DNA of 21,919 nt, taken from assembly GCA_965659675.1 (NCBI GenBank), contig CBFHWY010000043.1, forward strand, positions 1 to 21,919. The letters run 5' to 3'. Shown here in pieces: positions 4,903 to 13,166 of this stretch. The position numbers were made by a program, and so were the translations under genes. Positions within the stretch are counted from its first letter, which is position 1, and each line of letters starts with the position of its first letter. This DNA comes from CBFHWY01 sp965659675 (lineage in GTDB: Bacteria; Bacteroidota; Bacteroidia; Flavobacteriales_G; Salibacteraceae). The notes beneath the pieces are model-generated. The model did not search any database and had not been told where the DNA came from. It saw nothing but the letters and a program-made list of their open reading frames with translations.

Positions 4903-6776
4903 TGTTAAGTCTTAAAGAAAGCATATCAGCCTTAAAAAAGGGTTCATTTCACTGGCGCCATATTTTCACCATGGCTCCTTTGGTTCAATTGGCTCAAGAC
5001 TATGAAGCTGACAAGGAATTCAACAAAGCAGTTCAAATATGGGAAAGACTTTACAAGAACCGTTTTAGGAAACTGCAAGGGGGATTGAACCTGATTCGTT
5101 TGAGTCGTCAATCCCATTTTGATGGGGATGTGATTTCAATCATTGAGGTGTTAAAAAAAGAGTTTCCTGATCAAGTGAGTACCTGGCTTGAGTCGGCTAA
5201 GTATTATTATGATAATCAGGACTTTCAATCAGCCCTTGAAGACTTTGAGAAAACCGTCTTGATGAGGCCCGATATCAAGCCGGCTGTTAATCAGTATGCA
5301 AAATGTGTTGAGGAAACATCTCAACAAGAGCGTGCATACAAGGTAATTAAGCAAGCGATCTCCAAAGACCCTAGCTCAAGCCATTTATTTTACGTGTTTG
5401 TTCGCTTGGCCAAAAATGCTGATGATGAGGGTCTACAGAATTTTTTGGATGAACACTATTTGAATTTGGACAAAGAAGACTTGGAGCCTATTCTCACAGG
5501 TGTTGTTTCCCTGGAACGTTTTGTGCTTTCTCATCAAATGAAGATCATGAAGAAGGGAAAGTTCAATCCGATTGATATTGAACACAGAAAAGAGGTTTTG
5601 GAAGATCCTGTAAAAATGGGTCAAAGCTGGCACCAGAACAAGTTTGCTCAGAAGATTCATGAAGCCTCATTAGCGACAGAATCAAAAAAAACACAAAAGC
5701 AAAATCCCAAAAAGATCCTTCTGGTCACTGAGATCAATTGGAACTTTATGCGTCCAATAGCCGAAGCAATTGAAAATGATGAGGAATTTGAGCTGAGAAC
5801 CCTTGAGCTCTCTAAAATTCAATTTCCTGAAGAACTGAGCCCCGATACTTTATTGGGTCGACATGTTCTCCTTAAAGAGGACGGAATCAGAATGGAGGGT
5901 GGATACTATTGGCAAGATCAAATAGACTGGGCCGATGAGATATTTGTTGAATGGACCAACAGAGCTGCCATTTGGATAAGCTGGTTTATCCCTCCTGAAA
6001 AGCGTTTGGTTCTTCGCATTCACAGTTATGAAGCATTCAGCGCCCATCCTTTCTTGATCAATTGGGGCAACGTTGATGCCTTTGTATCCGTGTCACCTCA
6101 TATTTTATCTTTTGTGTCAGATCTCTGTGCTCTTGATAGATATGAAATCGAAAAGCAAGTAATTCCCAATCTTAACTACTCACAGACATCGGGTTATTCC
6201 AAAGAAACGGAAGTGGAGTGCAGCATTGGTATGATCGGGTATAACAACAAGAACAAGAATGCGATCATGGGTCTTGAGATTATTGATCAACTCAGGGCAA
6301 ATGGAGTAGAGCTTCGTTTATACCTCATGGGGCATCCATTTGATGATGAGGAAGACGATCCAGTTGAAGTCGAATATAGGTCGAAGTTTGAGGCTTATGT
6401 AAAAGACAAGAAACTCGAATCACTGATTGAGTATATCCCTTTCAACCCAAATATTGACGAGGGAATCAAGTATTTTAATTTCATCCTTTCAACTAGTTTA
6501 AGAGAAGGAACACATGAGTCACTCATTCAGGCAATGTTGAGATCTACTGTTCCTGTAATCAGAAAGTGGCCAATCTTGTCGCAATATAAGTCTGCTGAGA
6601 ATATTTATTCATCAGAATGGATCTTTAAGGATTCTTCAGAAATGGCAGGATTCATAAAGAATTTATTGGATCGGGGCTCACTCAATGAACTTCAGCTAAA
6701 GGCTAAAGAGGAGGCTGAATCCAACTACGGATATGAAAATGTTTGGCGGCAATATAGAGCTTTGTTGAAAGGCTAA
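4902..6776 (+). CDS. TPR-like region fused to a glycosyltransferase
   Basis: This 624-residue protein has two parts. Residues about 25-190 form helical TPR-like repeats (motifs such as AQDYEADKEFNKAVQIWERL and YYDNQDFQSALEDFEKTVL). Residues about 270-620 look like a GT-B glycosyltransferase, beginning KKILLVTEINWNF. They continue with the second Rossmann domain SIGMIGYNNKNKNA and the donor-site segment LREGTHESLIQAML, which has the spacing of the GT4 glutamate region. The TPR part may dock partner enzymes or chaperone the glycan complex. Its ATG overlaps the previous stop (TAATG), so translation is probably coupled. No close named homologue is recognised, and the sugar specificity is unknown. 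Confidence 0.78.
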   Translation: MLSLKESISALKKGSFHWRHIFTMAPLVQLAQDYEADKEFNKAVQIWERLYKNRFRKLQGGLNLIRLSRQSHFDGDVISIIEVLKKEFPDQVSTWLESAKYYYDNQDFQSALEDFEKTVLMRPDIKPAVNQYAKCVEETSQQERAYKVIKQAISKDPSSSHLFYVFVRLAKNADDEGLQNFLDEHYLNLDKEDLEPILTGVVSLERFVLSHQMKIMKKGKFNPIDIEHRKEVLEDPVKMGQSWHQNKFAQKIHEASLATESKKTQKQNPKKILLVTEINWNFMRPIAEAIENDEEFELRTLELSKIQFPEELSPDTLLGRHVLLKEDGIRMEGGYYWQDQIDWADEIFVEWTNRAAIWISWFIPPEKRLVLRIHSYEAFSAHPFLINWGNVDAFVSVSPHILSFVSDLCALDRYEIEKQVIPNLNYSQTSGYSKETEVECSIGMIGYNNKNKNAIMGLEIIDQLRANGVELRLYLMGHPFDDEEDDPVEVEYRSKFEAYVKDKKLESLIEYIPFNPNIDEGIKYFNFILSTSLREGTHESLIQAMLRSTVPVIRKWPILSQYKSAENIYSSEWIFKDSSEMAGFIKNLLDRGSLNELQLKAKEEAESNYGYENVWRQYRALLKG

Positions 6777-6793
6777 CTTGCGCTGGCAATGAC

Positions 6794-6801
6794 TACTTTT
6801 G
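6794..6801 (+). promoter_or_regulatory. Exact Bacteroidota -7 element (TACTTTTG) before the third glycosyltransferase
   Basis: TACTTTTG matches TAnnTTTG and ends 7 nt before the ATG at 6809, in the only sizeable gap (32 bp) of the operon. It could be an internal promoter giving a near-leaderless transcript. No TTG at the usual 17-23 nt spacing is obvious, so chance is possible. Confidence 0.45.
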
Positions 6802-6808
6802 CAAATTC

Positions 6809-8362
6809 ATGACGGAGAGAGCTTTAAGCGTAAGAATGTTCGTTTTTAATAATTGTGCAAACGATGCACGGGTGTTGAAAGAGGCAAAGACACTTGCAGA
6901 AGCTGGTCATGAGGTGGAGATCGTGGCATTTCTCGATAAGAAGACAGTTGCTTCGGAGGAAAAGAACGGTTTTAGGATCCGCCGACTTAAACTGAATCCC
7001 ATTCACCTTCGGATCATCCGATTCTTTGGGAACCCCATACTTTATCTGACAGGCCGTCACAGAAGCCTATCCGGACAGAGCAAGGTCAAAACCGAGCGAA
7101 GTGGGATCTTTGGAAAACTGCAAGATGGAGTGGAGCGTTGGGACAAAAAAGTAGGAGCTAAAGTAAGTGCTAAATACAATGTGAGTTTACATCAAAACTC
7201 CATTACGCACCCAAATAGCCGAAATGAGGTTGCTCAACTGGCAAAACGCTCTCCCTCATTTTCACTTCAACTGCTGACTTTTGCTATCGGATATTTACCC
7301 TTGAAGGCGATCATCGTTACAAGAAATCTACTTGTTAAGGTCCTGACCATGCTAGTGCGCTTCTTTGTTCAAAAGCCGTTGCGCTGGATATTGCTGCCCT
7401 TTCACAAGTATTTCACCTACTATAATTTTTATAAGAACGCGCTGAATTACAGTAGAAAGAATCCCAGACAAGTTTATCACTGTCACGACCTGAATACGCT
7501 TAAGATTGGCATTGAGCTCAAGAAAGAACAAGGAGCAAAACTGGTGTATGATTCTCATGAATTGTATTTGCATAAAAACAGGGTGAAAAAACCCGGTAAG
7601 TTTAAGCTCAGATTGCTGAAAAAGATCGAAACAGAGGGGATGAGAATGGCTGATCGGGTGATCACAGTAGGGGCGTGCATAGCAGATTGGCTTGCAAATG
7701 AATATCAGACTCAAAAACCTGAAGTCATTCATAATGCTCCGGCATTCAGAAAGGAAGAATCGGTCAACCATAAGTTGAGCCTCAGGAAAGAGCTCAATAT
7801 TGGCGATGATGAGTTTCTTCTGGTTTATTCAGGTGGGATCACCTTCAATCGCGGAATTGAGCATGTGATCGAAGCTGCAAGTCGGATAGAGGGCCTCCGT
7901 TTTGTGATGATGGGCTATGGCACAGAGTCCTATTTAAGGTCTCTCAACAAACTCATTCAAAAATTTAAGGCAGAATCAAAAATTCAGTTTTTTGGTCCTG
8001 TTCCTCATCAGGAGGTTTCAAGCTATCTGTCATCGGCCGATTGCGGGATTGCTCCTATCATGAACATCTGCTTGAGTTATTATTACTGTGCTCCAAATAA
8101 ACTCTTTGAATTTGTGCAAGCGCGCTTGCCCATTCTTGCGAGCAATTTCCCGGAAATGGAAAAAGTGGTAAATGATTTTGATCTGGGAGCAACTTTTGAT
8201 CCAGCAGATCCGGACAACATTGAAAAGGTCATCAGGGAAATGATGAACAATCCACAGCGGAGAAAAGAATTTCAAAGCCATACCCATTCGGCGGCAAAGG
8301 CGTATAATTGGAGGGTAGAAGAGGAGAAGCTAGTACAGATCTATCAAAAACTTGCATCCTGA
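6809..8362 (+). CDS. GT4-family glycosyltransferase with a hydrophobic insertion
   Basis: This 517-residue protein has a typical GT4 start (RMFVFNNCANDARVLKEAKT, residues 10-29). The acceptor-domain motif VYHCHDLNTLKIG lies near 222-234 and VYDSHELYLHKN near 246-257. The second Rossmann domain starts LLVYSGGITFNRGIEHVIEA (337-356), and the donor-site motif APNKLFEFVQARLPILAS is at 428-445. Residues about 75-215 are an insertion with a strongly hydrophobic, basic stretch around 150-200, probably a membrane-association element that keeps the enzyme at the lipid-linked glycan. It presumably acts in the same pathway as its neighbours, and the permease start follows 2 nt after its stop. The sugar specificity is unknown. 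Confidence 0.87.
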   Translation: MTERALSVRMFVFNNCANDARVLKEAKTLAEAGHEVEIVAFLDKKTVASEEKNGFRIRRLKLNPIHLRIIRFFGNPILYLTGRHRSLSGQSKVKTERSGIFGKLQDGVERWDKKVGAKVSAKYNVSLHQNSITHPNSRNEVAQLAKRSPSFSLQLLTFAIGYLPLKAIIVTRNLLVKVLTMLVRFFVQKPLRWILLPFHKYFTYYNFYKNALNYSRKNPRQVYHCHDLNTLKIGIELKKEQGAKLVYDSHELYLHKNRVKKPGKFKLRLLKKIETEGMRMADRVITVGACIADWLANEYQTQKPEVIHNAPAFRKEESVNHKLSLRKELNIGDDEFLLVYSGGITFNRGIEHVIEAASRIEGLRFVMMGYGTESYLRSLNKLIQKFKAESKIQFFGPVPHQEVSSYLSSADCGIAPIMNICLSYYYCAPNKLFEFVQARLPILASNFPEMEKVVNDFDLGATFDPADPDNIEKVIREMMNNPQRRKEFQSHTHSAAKAYNWRVEEEKLVQIYQKLAS

Positions 8363-8364
8363 TC

Positions 8365-9129
8365 ATGTCTATGTTCAGTAGGTCATATAAATCGATCCTG
8401 AAGTACCTGGTGCTTGGTGAAATCAAGGTCAAGTATAAAAACCGCTTTCTGGGTGCAGCCTGGGCAGTGATCGATCCATTAATGCTGATGTTGATCTATC
8501 TCTTTTTGATCAAATTCATCTTCCAGCGAGGAGGGCCTAATTATGCGATTGAACTCCTGGTAGGCCTGATTACTTATCGATGGTTCTCTACGAGTATTAT
8601 GGCCTCATCCCGATCGCTTCTATCCAACGGAAAGCTTTTACAGACGGTCAAATTTCCCTACAGCGTTTTGCCATTGTCGAGGGTGCTGATCAACGGAGTA
8701 GACCTGCTTGTTGGCTTCGTGATCCTCTTCATATTCGTTTACATTTATGAGATACCGCCGAGCATTAATTGGCTCTGGATTCCTGTGCTGTTGTTTCTCG
8801 AATTCCAATTCATTATAGCTGCAAGTCTGATCGTTTCGATCATCGGAGTTTATTTCAGGGACCTTCTCAACATTCTGACCTTTGGTGTTCGAATCTTGCT
8901 TTATGCTTCGCCGATTCTATATGGAATTGAACAGGTGCCTGAAAGCATACAACCGACCTATCTTGCTCTGAGTCCGCTCTCTAGCTTGATGGTCTCATTT
9001 AAGAATGTGCTCATATTTGATAAAGCTCCAAGTATATATCTGGGTATTTTCATTGGGCTGAGTGCCTTGCTATGGATCATAGCGATTTATTTATTCAGAA
9101 CCCGAAAGAATATTTCAAAAGATCTCTGA
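8365..9129 (+). CDS. ABC-2 type polysaccharide export permease (Wzm/KpsM-like)
   Basis: This 254-residue integral membrane protein has about six hydrophobic helices. It has the family's N-terminal amphipathic segment and the YKNRFLGAAWAVIDPLMLML motif that precedes the first helix. Paired with the following ATPase it forms the channel that exports a lipid-linked glycan such as O-antigen, capsule or teichoic-type polymer across the cytoplasmic membrane. An in-frame ATG at 8308 would overlap the preceding glycosyltransferase and add a polar extension, so the ATG at 8365, two bases after that gene's stop, is preferred. Its own TGA overlaps the ATPase ATG, indicating translational coupling. Confidence 0.92.
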   Translation: MSMFSRSYKSILKYLVLGEIKVKYKNRFLGAAWAVIDPLMLMLIYLFLIKFIFQRGGPNYAIELLVGLITYRWFSTSIMASSRSLLSNGKLLQTVKFPYSVLPLSRVLINGVDLLVGFVILFIFVYIYEIPPSINWLWIPVLLFLEFQFIIAASLIVSIIGVYFRDLLNILTFGVRILLYASPILYGIEQVPESIQPTYLALSPLSSLMVSFKNVLIFDKAPSIYLGIFIGLSALLWIIAIYLFRTRKNISKDL

Positions 9130-9863
9130 TGAACGCGATAGAAGTAAAAGATCTGGGAATCAAGTTCAGGTTGAGCCGATTCAAGAACACCAGGGTGAAA
9201 GAGATCCTGGGTAAGGCGATGTCGCGTCAAAAACTCACCGCTCAAAAAGAACATTTTTGGGCGCTCCGAAACCTGAATTTTGAGTTAGAGCAAGGAGAAG
9301 TTCTTGGTGTGATAGGTTCCAACGGTTCTGGGAAATCCACCCTGCTTCGCACTATAGGTGGCATTTATGAACCCGATGAAGGAAGCATCAGGGTGGAAGG
9401 TTCGGCTTCAGCTTTGCTTTCCCTGGGAACTGGTTTTAAAGATGATCTGAGCGGGCTTGAAAATATATACCTCAACGCCATAATCCTTGGTTTTACTCAG
9501 GAAGAGATCGATGCCAATATTGATGATATTGTGACTTTTACTGAGCTTGGTCGCTTTATCAATGAGCCCGTTAAGAATTACTCATCGGGTATGAAGGCCA
9601 GACTCGGTTTTGGCATTGCCGTTCACCTTAGAAGAGAGGTGATGTTGGTTGATGAGATCTTAGGGGTGGGAGATTTTAAATTCAGAAAGAAGAGCCAGGA
9701 GAAGATTCAGGAACTGATCTCAGATGATCGCACCGTGGTGCTTGTTTCGCACAGTATGGACTCAATTGAGAGTTTCACTTCTAAATGTTTGTGGATCAAT
9801 AAAGGTCAGCAAATGATGTTTGGTGAAACCAAAGAGGTGATCAAGGCCTATCTGGATTCCTAG
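9129..9863 (+). CDS. Polysaccharide ABC transporter ATPase (Wzt/KpsT-like)
   Basis: This 244-residue nucleotide-binding subunit has Walker A GSNGSGKST near residue 64, ABC signature YSSGMKARL near 150, Walker B VMLVDEILGVGD near 171 and the H-loop SHSMDSI. An N-terminal extension (KFRLSRFKNTRVKEIL) before the core is typical of O-antigen and teichoic-acid exporters. There is no C-terminal carbohydrate-binding domain of the kind found in Wzt proteins that recognise a capped O-antigen. This short form therefore suggests KpsT/TagH-like export that does not depend on a terminal cap. The ATG at 9129 overlaps the permease stop (TGATG); upstream in-frame codons lie inside the permease gene. It is the last gene of the operon. 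Confidence 0.93.
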   Translation: MNAIEVKDLGIKFRLSRFKNTRVKEILGKAMSRQKLTAQKEHFWALRNLNFELEQGEVLGVIGSNGSGKSTLLRTIGGIYEPDEGSIRVEGSASALLSLGTGFKDDLSGLENIYLNAIILGFTQEEIDANIDDIVTFTELGRFINEPVKNYSSGMKARLGFGIAVHLRREVMLVDEILGVGDFKFRKKSQEKIQELISDDRTVVLVSHSMDSIESFTSKCLWINKGQQMMFGETKEVIKAYLDS

Positions 9864-9867
9864 ATCA

Positions 9868-11208
9868 TTAGTCTTCCAGGCATTTCTCAACAACATTCAT
9901 AGTAATTCGATGAATATCTTCGTCCTCAGAAAGTGATCCTGTATATGAAATGCTTCCGGTAGAAAATATGATCGAACCATTTGGATCTTCTCTGATCAGC
10001 ATATCGGCTCCTCCATCATCAGGGTTCGTTCCCTTGGCCAGTAAAATGAAGTCATCGGGGGTGCGGTCCGTTGCCTTGTCTGTTTCATGGCCAGATGCTC
10101 CGCCACCGTTTAATCCTTCCTCTCCAATGAGGTCGCCAGTATTTAGGTCAGTGCCTTCAAATACCCAATGCCCGTTTTGAAGCACTTCATAAGGATGATA
10201 GGTCCCATAGCCTGAGCTGGAATAATGTGAACCCACAATCAGAGCTGGAGAACGACCGAAGTCGCGCCATAATCCTCCTGTGCCTTCTTCATACTTATGT
10301 GAGTCGCCATCTTTCCGGCATTCGATCTGATTATTATCACTTAGAGTCACCTTCCAGTAAAGTCCGTTTCCACCTAGATACATCAGGTTGCCACCGGTCC
10401 CTAAATAATCACTCAGATTATCGAGCATCTCAGAGCTGTAGTATTCTGGATGAGCATGGAGGATCACCAACTTTCTTCCCTCTAATTGGTAGATTGAACC
10501 ATGGAAGTCTGCATCACTCACCATGGCGTATTCAAGCTGATTCTCTTCCAACCATCGAAGTAGATGCATTTCAGCATTCACGAGGTGACCCTTGTTGCCT
10601 GTGGTCCTGTCCACCTTGTTGGGTCTGTGAAAACTGACGATCACTGCATGTCTGATATCTTCCCCCAGATCATTTAATTCATAACGATAAAAACTGGCTC
10701 CTCCCCAGGTGTTATAAGCTTGCCAGGTATTGGTGTTGGCGATGACCAGAATGTCTTTCTCTTTTATGTTCCGCGGCTCTTTTACCACAAATGTGATATA
10801 GTCCGTATTTCCATTTGAATTCTTGAGGATCAGGCTATATAGACCTGATCGCAGGTCTTCCGATAGTTTGAATCTGAAAGTGGTATCCCAATCACAACCA
10901 TAGCTGTAGGAGTATTTAAAGAAGTCCTGTCTTTTGGCAGGTACAACTTCCTTAAATATTGATTCGAGCTCTTTACCGTTACGATAAAGATTCATTTCAA
11001 TTAATGGGTCAGTAGCACTAGAGGCCATAATAAAAACACTATCGCCTGGAAAATAGGATATCTTATCGGAGTAGCCCTCTACAGGAGAATCATTGCGCAC
11101 CTCTGGACCATATTCACCTTCTGCTGGAATAAGTTCGTTTTCCTGATTCTTATCCTTCCCGCAAGAGTTTAGAAGAATAGCAATGAAAATGAGGTATTTA
11201 AAGCGCAT
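9868..11208 (-). CDS. Lipoprotein with a dimethylformamidase-like C-terminal domain
   Basis: This 446-residue protein is predicted to be exported and lipidated at Cys16 (MRFKYLIFIAILLNSCGKDK). Residues about 30-150 look like beta-sandwich segments (SYFPGDSVFIMASS and GLYSLILKNSNGNTDYITFVV). The remainder resembles the large-subunit C-terminal domain of N,N-dimethylformamidase. It has VIANTNTWQAYNTWGGASFY, LLRWLEENQLEYAMVSDADFH, LVILHAHPEYYSSEMLDNL and a GGNLMYLGGNGLYW loop, which belong to a glutaminase-like fold. Activity on formamide or another amide is not established. An upstream in-frame start would add 28 residues before the signal peptide; the ATG at 11206-11208 is preferred because it begins a clean lipoprotein signal and follows TATTTTCG by 4 nt. 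It converges on the polysaccharide operon with 4 bp between stops. Confidence 0.82.
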   Translation of the reverse strand: MRFKYLIFIAILLNSCGKDKNQENELIPAEGEYGPEVRNDSPVEGYSDKISYFPGDSVFIMASSATDPLIEMNLYRNGKELESIFKEVVPAKRQDFFKYSYSYGCDWDTTFRFKLSEDLRSGLYSLILKNSNGNTDYITFVVKEPRNIKEKDILVIANTNTWQAYNTWGGASFYRYELNDLGEDIRHAVIVSFHRPNKVDRTTGNKGHLVNAEMHLLRWLEENQLEYAMVSDADFHGSIYQLEGRKLVILHAHPEYYSSEMLDNLSDYLGTGGNLMYLGGNGLYWKVTLSDNNQIECRKDGDSHKYEEGTGGLWRDFGRSPALIVGSHYSSSGYGTYHPYEVLQNGHWVFEGTDLNTGDLIGEEGLNGGGASGHETDKATDRTPDDFILLAKGTNPDDGGADMLIREDPNGSIIFSTGSISYTGSLSEDEDIHRITMNVVEKCLED

Positions 11209-11212
11209 GGAA

Positions 11213-11220
11213 CGAAAATA
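11213..11220 (-). promoter_or_regulatory. -7-like box TATTTTCG before the lipoprotein start
   Basis: This matches TAnnTTTG at seven of eight positions and ends 4 nt before the chosen ATG at 11208. It supports that start over the upstream one and repeats the pattern seen before other genes here. Confidence 0.4.
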
Positions 11221-11260
11221 CGAAAGAAAAATGAGCCTTATTCGGTAGGTATTCCATGAG

Positions 11261-13126
11261 TCAATCCGAGTCTTTCTTCTCCGAAAGCTCAAACCAGCGC
11301 TCTTCTTTGTCAGCGATCTTTTGGATGACTTCTCCCAATTCTTTTGAAAGCTCCTCCATCTTTTGAGCCTCGAGCTCTTCTTTTATGAATAGCTGCTCAA
11401 TTTCCAATTTCCTTTTCTCAAGAGATTCAATGTCTTTCTCCAACAAACCATATTCGCGCTTCTCATTGTAGGAGAGTCGATTCTCATAGGATCTTTTGGG
11501 TTTTTCCTCTTTTGCCTGACTGGAAGCGTTTTCCTTATTCTTTTCGTTGCCCTGTGCTTTTTGCTTTTCTCTCCACAAGCTGTAGTTGCCTGGGAAATCA
11601 CTGACGTCTCCCTCGCCCTCCATCACAAAAAGATGATCAACGAGCTTATCCATGAAATAGCGATCGTGACTCACGATGATGATACAACCGGGAAAATCAT
11701 CGAGAAAGTTCTCAAGCACATTGATGGTAACGATGTCCAGGTCGTTTGTTGGCTCATCCAGGATGATGAAATTGGGATTCTTCATCAGGATCTTCAATAA
11801 ATGAAGTCTGCGCTTTTCACCCCCACTTAACTTTTCAACTTGCTGGTAATGGCTTTTCTTATCGAAGAGAAACTTTTCAAGGAGCTGACTCGCGGTGATC
11901 TTGCGTCCTTTTTTCAGTGGGATGAATTCGGCCACTTCCTTTAAAACCTCTATGACCTTTTGACCGGGTTTGAATTGAAGCCCATCCTGCCGATAATGCG
12001 CCATATGCACCGTTTCACCCAAAACCACCTTCCCACCATCTGGATCTAACTCTTCTGTGAGTAATTTGACAAAAGTGGATTTTCCAATACCATTCGGACC
12101 TATGATGCCCACGCGCTCTCCTCGAATGAACTTGTAGTTGAATGATGCCAGGATCTTTTTATCCCCAAAGGATTTACTCAGACCATGTGCCTCAAGGATC
12201 TTAGAACCCAGTCGCTCCATATTGAACTCGATCTCCACTTTTTTGTCTTCAAGGCGTTTGCTTGCGCGCTCTTCAACATTGTAGAAGGCATCAATTCTAG
12301 CTTTGGATTTGGTGCCTCTCGCTTTGGGTTGATGTCGCATCCAATCTAGTTCCCTTCGATAGAGGTTTTTAGCCTTTTCTATCTCAGCTGCTTCGATCTC
12401 CTTGCGTTCCTCACGCATTTGTAGATACCTGGAATAATTACCAGGGTAGGTGTAGATCTGAAGATCATCGAGTTCAAAGATCTGGTTGCATATCCGTTCC
12501 AAAAAATAGCGATCGTGGGTGACCATGAACAAACTGATGTGTTCTTGCTTCAGATATTGTTCCAGCCATTCGATCATATTCAGATCGAGATGGTTGGTGG
12601 GTTCATCCAGAATGAGCAATTGAGGGTCTTTTAAAAGCGATTTTGCGAGAAAAAGACGTTTGAGCTGACCACCCGACAAGGTTTTTAGCTTCGCCTCAAA
12701 AAAATCGACCTTTAATTCTGTGAGAATGGCTTTCACCCGGGCTTCCGTATCCCAGGCCTGTTTCTCTTCCATTTGGTCGAGGAGCGACTGAAGATCTCCT
12801 TCACCAGTACTCAGGCAACGTTCGTAATCTGCTACGAGTCGAAGCAATGGGTCCTCTGTGTCAAACACAGCTTCCCAAACCGTATTTTCAGCCTGATAAT
12901 TTGGGTTCTGACTTAAATAAACGACACGGATGTCTTTTCGGAAGACGATGCGTCCGCTGTCGGCCTCATCCAATCCGTTGAGAACATTCAGTAAGGTGGT
13001 CTTGCCTGTGCCATTTTTGGCGATCAGACCTACTTTTTCACCCTTGCTTATACCAAAAGAGAGACCTTTAAAGATCTCCCTTTCTCCAAAACGTTTTGAA
13101 ATATCTTCTACCGATAGCAGGTTCAT
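11261..13126 (-). CDS. uup: ABC-F family ATPase (Uup-like)
   Basis: This 621-residue soluble protein has two ABC ATPase cores and no membrane segment, as in ABC-F translation and ribosome-associated factors. Core 1 has the Walker A-like AKNGTGKTT, LSGGQLKRL and Walker B LLILDEPTNHLD. Core 2 has GPNGIGKST, LSGGEKRRL and FIILDEPTNDLD. A charged inter-domain linker (about 235-310, including RRELDWMRHQPKARGTKSKA) and a C-terminal coiled coil (about 550-620) match the Uup subgroup. Uup-like proteins bind ribosomes and nucleic-acid branch structures. The first Walker A has Ala in place of the usual first Gly, a variation I recall in Bacteroidota homologues. A one-mismatch -7 box (TATCATTG) lies 3 nt before the ATG. 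Confidence 0.92.
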   Translation of the reverse strand: MNLLSVEDISKRFGEREIFKGLSFGISKGEKVGLIAKNGTGKTTLLNVLNGLDEADSGRIVFRKDIRVVYLSQNPNYQAENTVWEAVFDTEDPLLRLVADYERCLSTGEGDLQSLLDQMEEKQAWDTEARVKAILTELKVDFFEAKLKTLSGGQLKRLFLAKSLLKDPQLLILDEPTNHLDLNMIEWLEQYLKQEHISLFMVTHDRYFLERICNQIFELDDLQIYTYPGNYSRYLQMREERKEIEAAEIEKAKNLYRRELDWMRHQPKARGTKSKARIDAFYNVEERASKRLEDKKVEIEFNMERLGSKILEAHGLSKSFGDKKILASFNYKFIRGERVGIIGPNGIGKSTFVKLLTEELDPDGGKVVLGETVHMAHYRQDGLQFKPGQKVIEVLKEVAEFIPLKKGRKITASQLLEKFLFDKKSHYQQVEKLSGGEKRRLHLLKILMKNPNFIILDEPTNDLDIVTINVLENFLDDFPGCIIIVSHDRYFMDKLVDHLFVMEGEGDVSDFPGNYSLWREKQKAQGNEKNKENASSQAKEEKPKRSYENRLSYNEKREYGLLEKDIESLEKRKLEIEQLFIKEELEAQKMEELSKELGEVIQKIADKEERWFELSEKKDSD

Positions 13127-13166
13127 CCTGCAATGATAGACTTATCTATCGTTTGATCGCTTTCGA

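Noticed and set aside
7352..7771. A 139-codon minus-strand open frame inside the third glycosyltransferase
   Set aside because: It lies entirely antisense to a well-supported glycosyltransferase and its composition matches no family I recognise.
10227..10637. A 136-codon plus-strand open frame
   Set aside because: It is antisense to the lipoprotein gene with a dimethylformamidase-like domain and shows no domain signature, so it is treated as a frame shadow.
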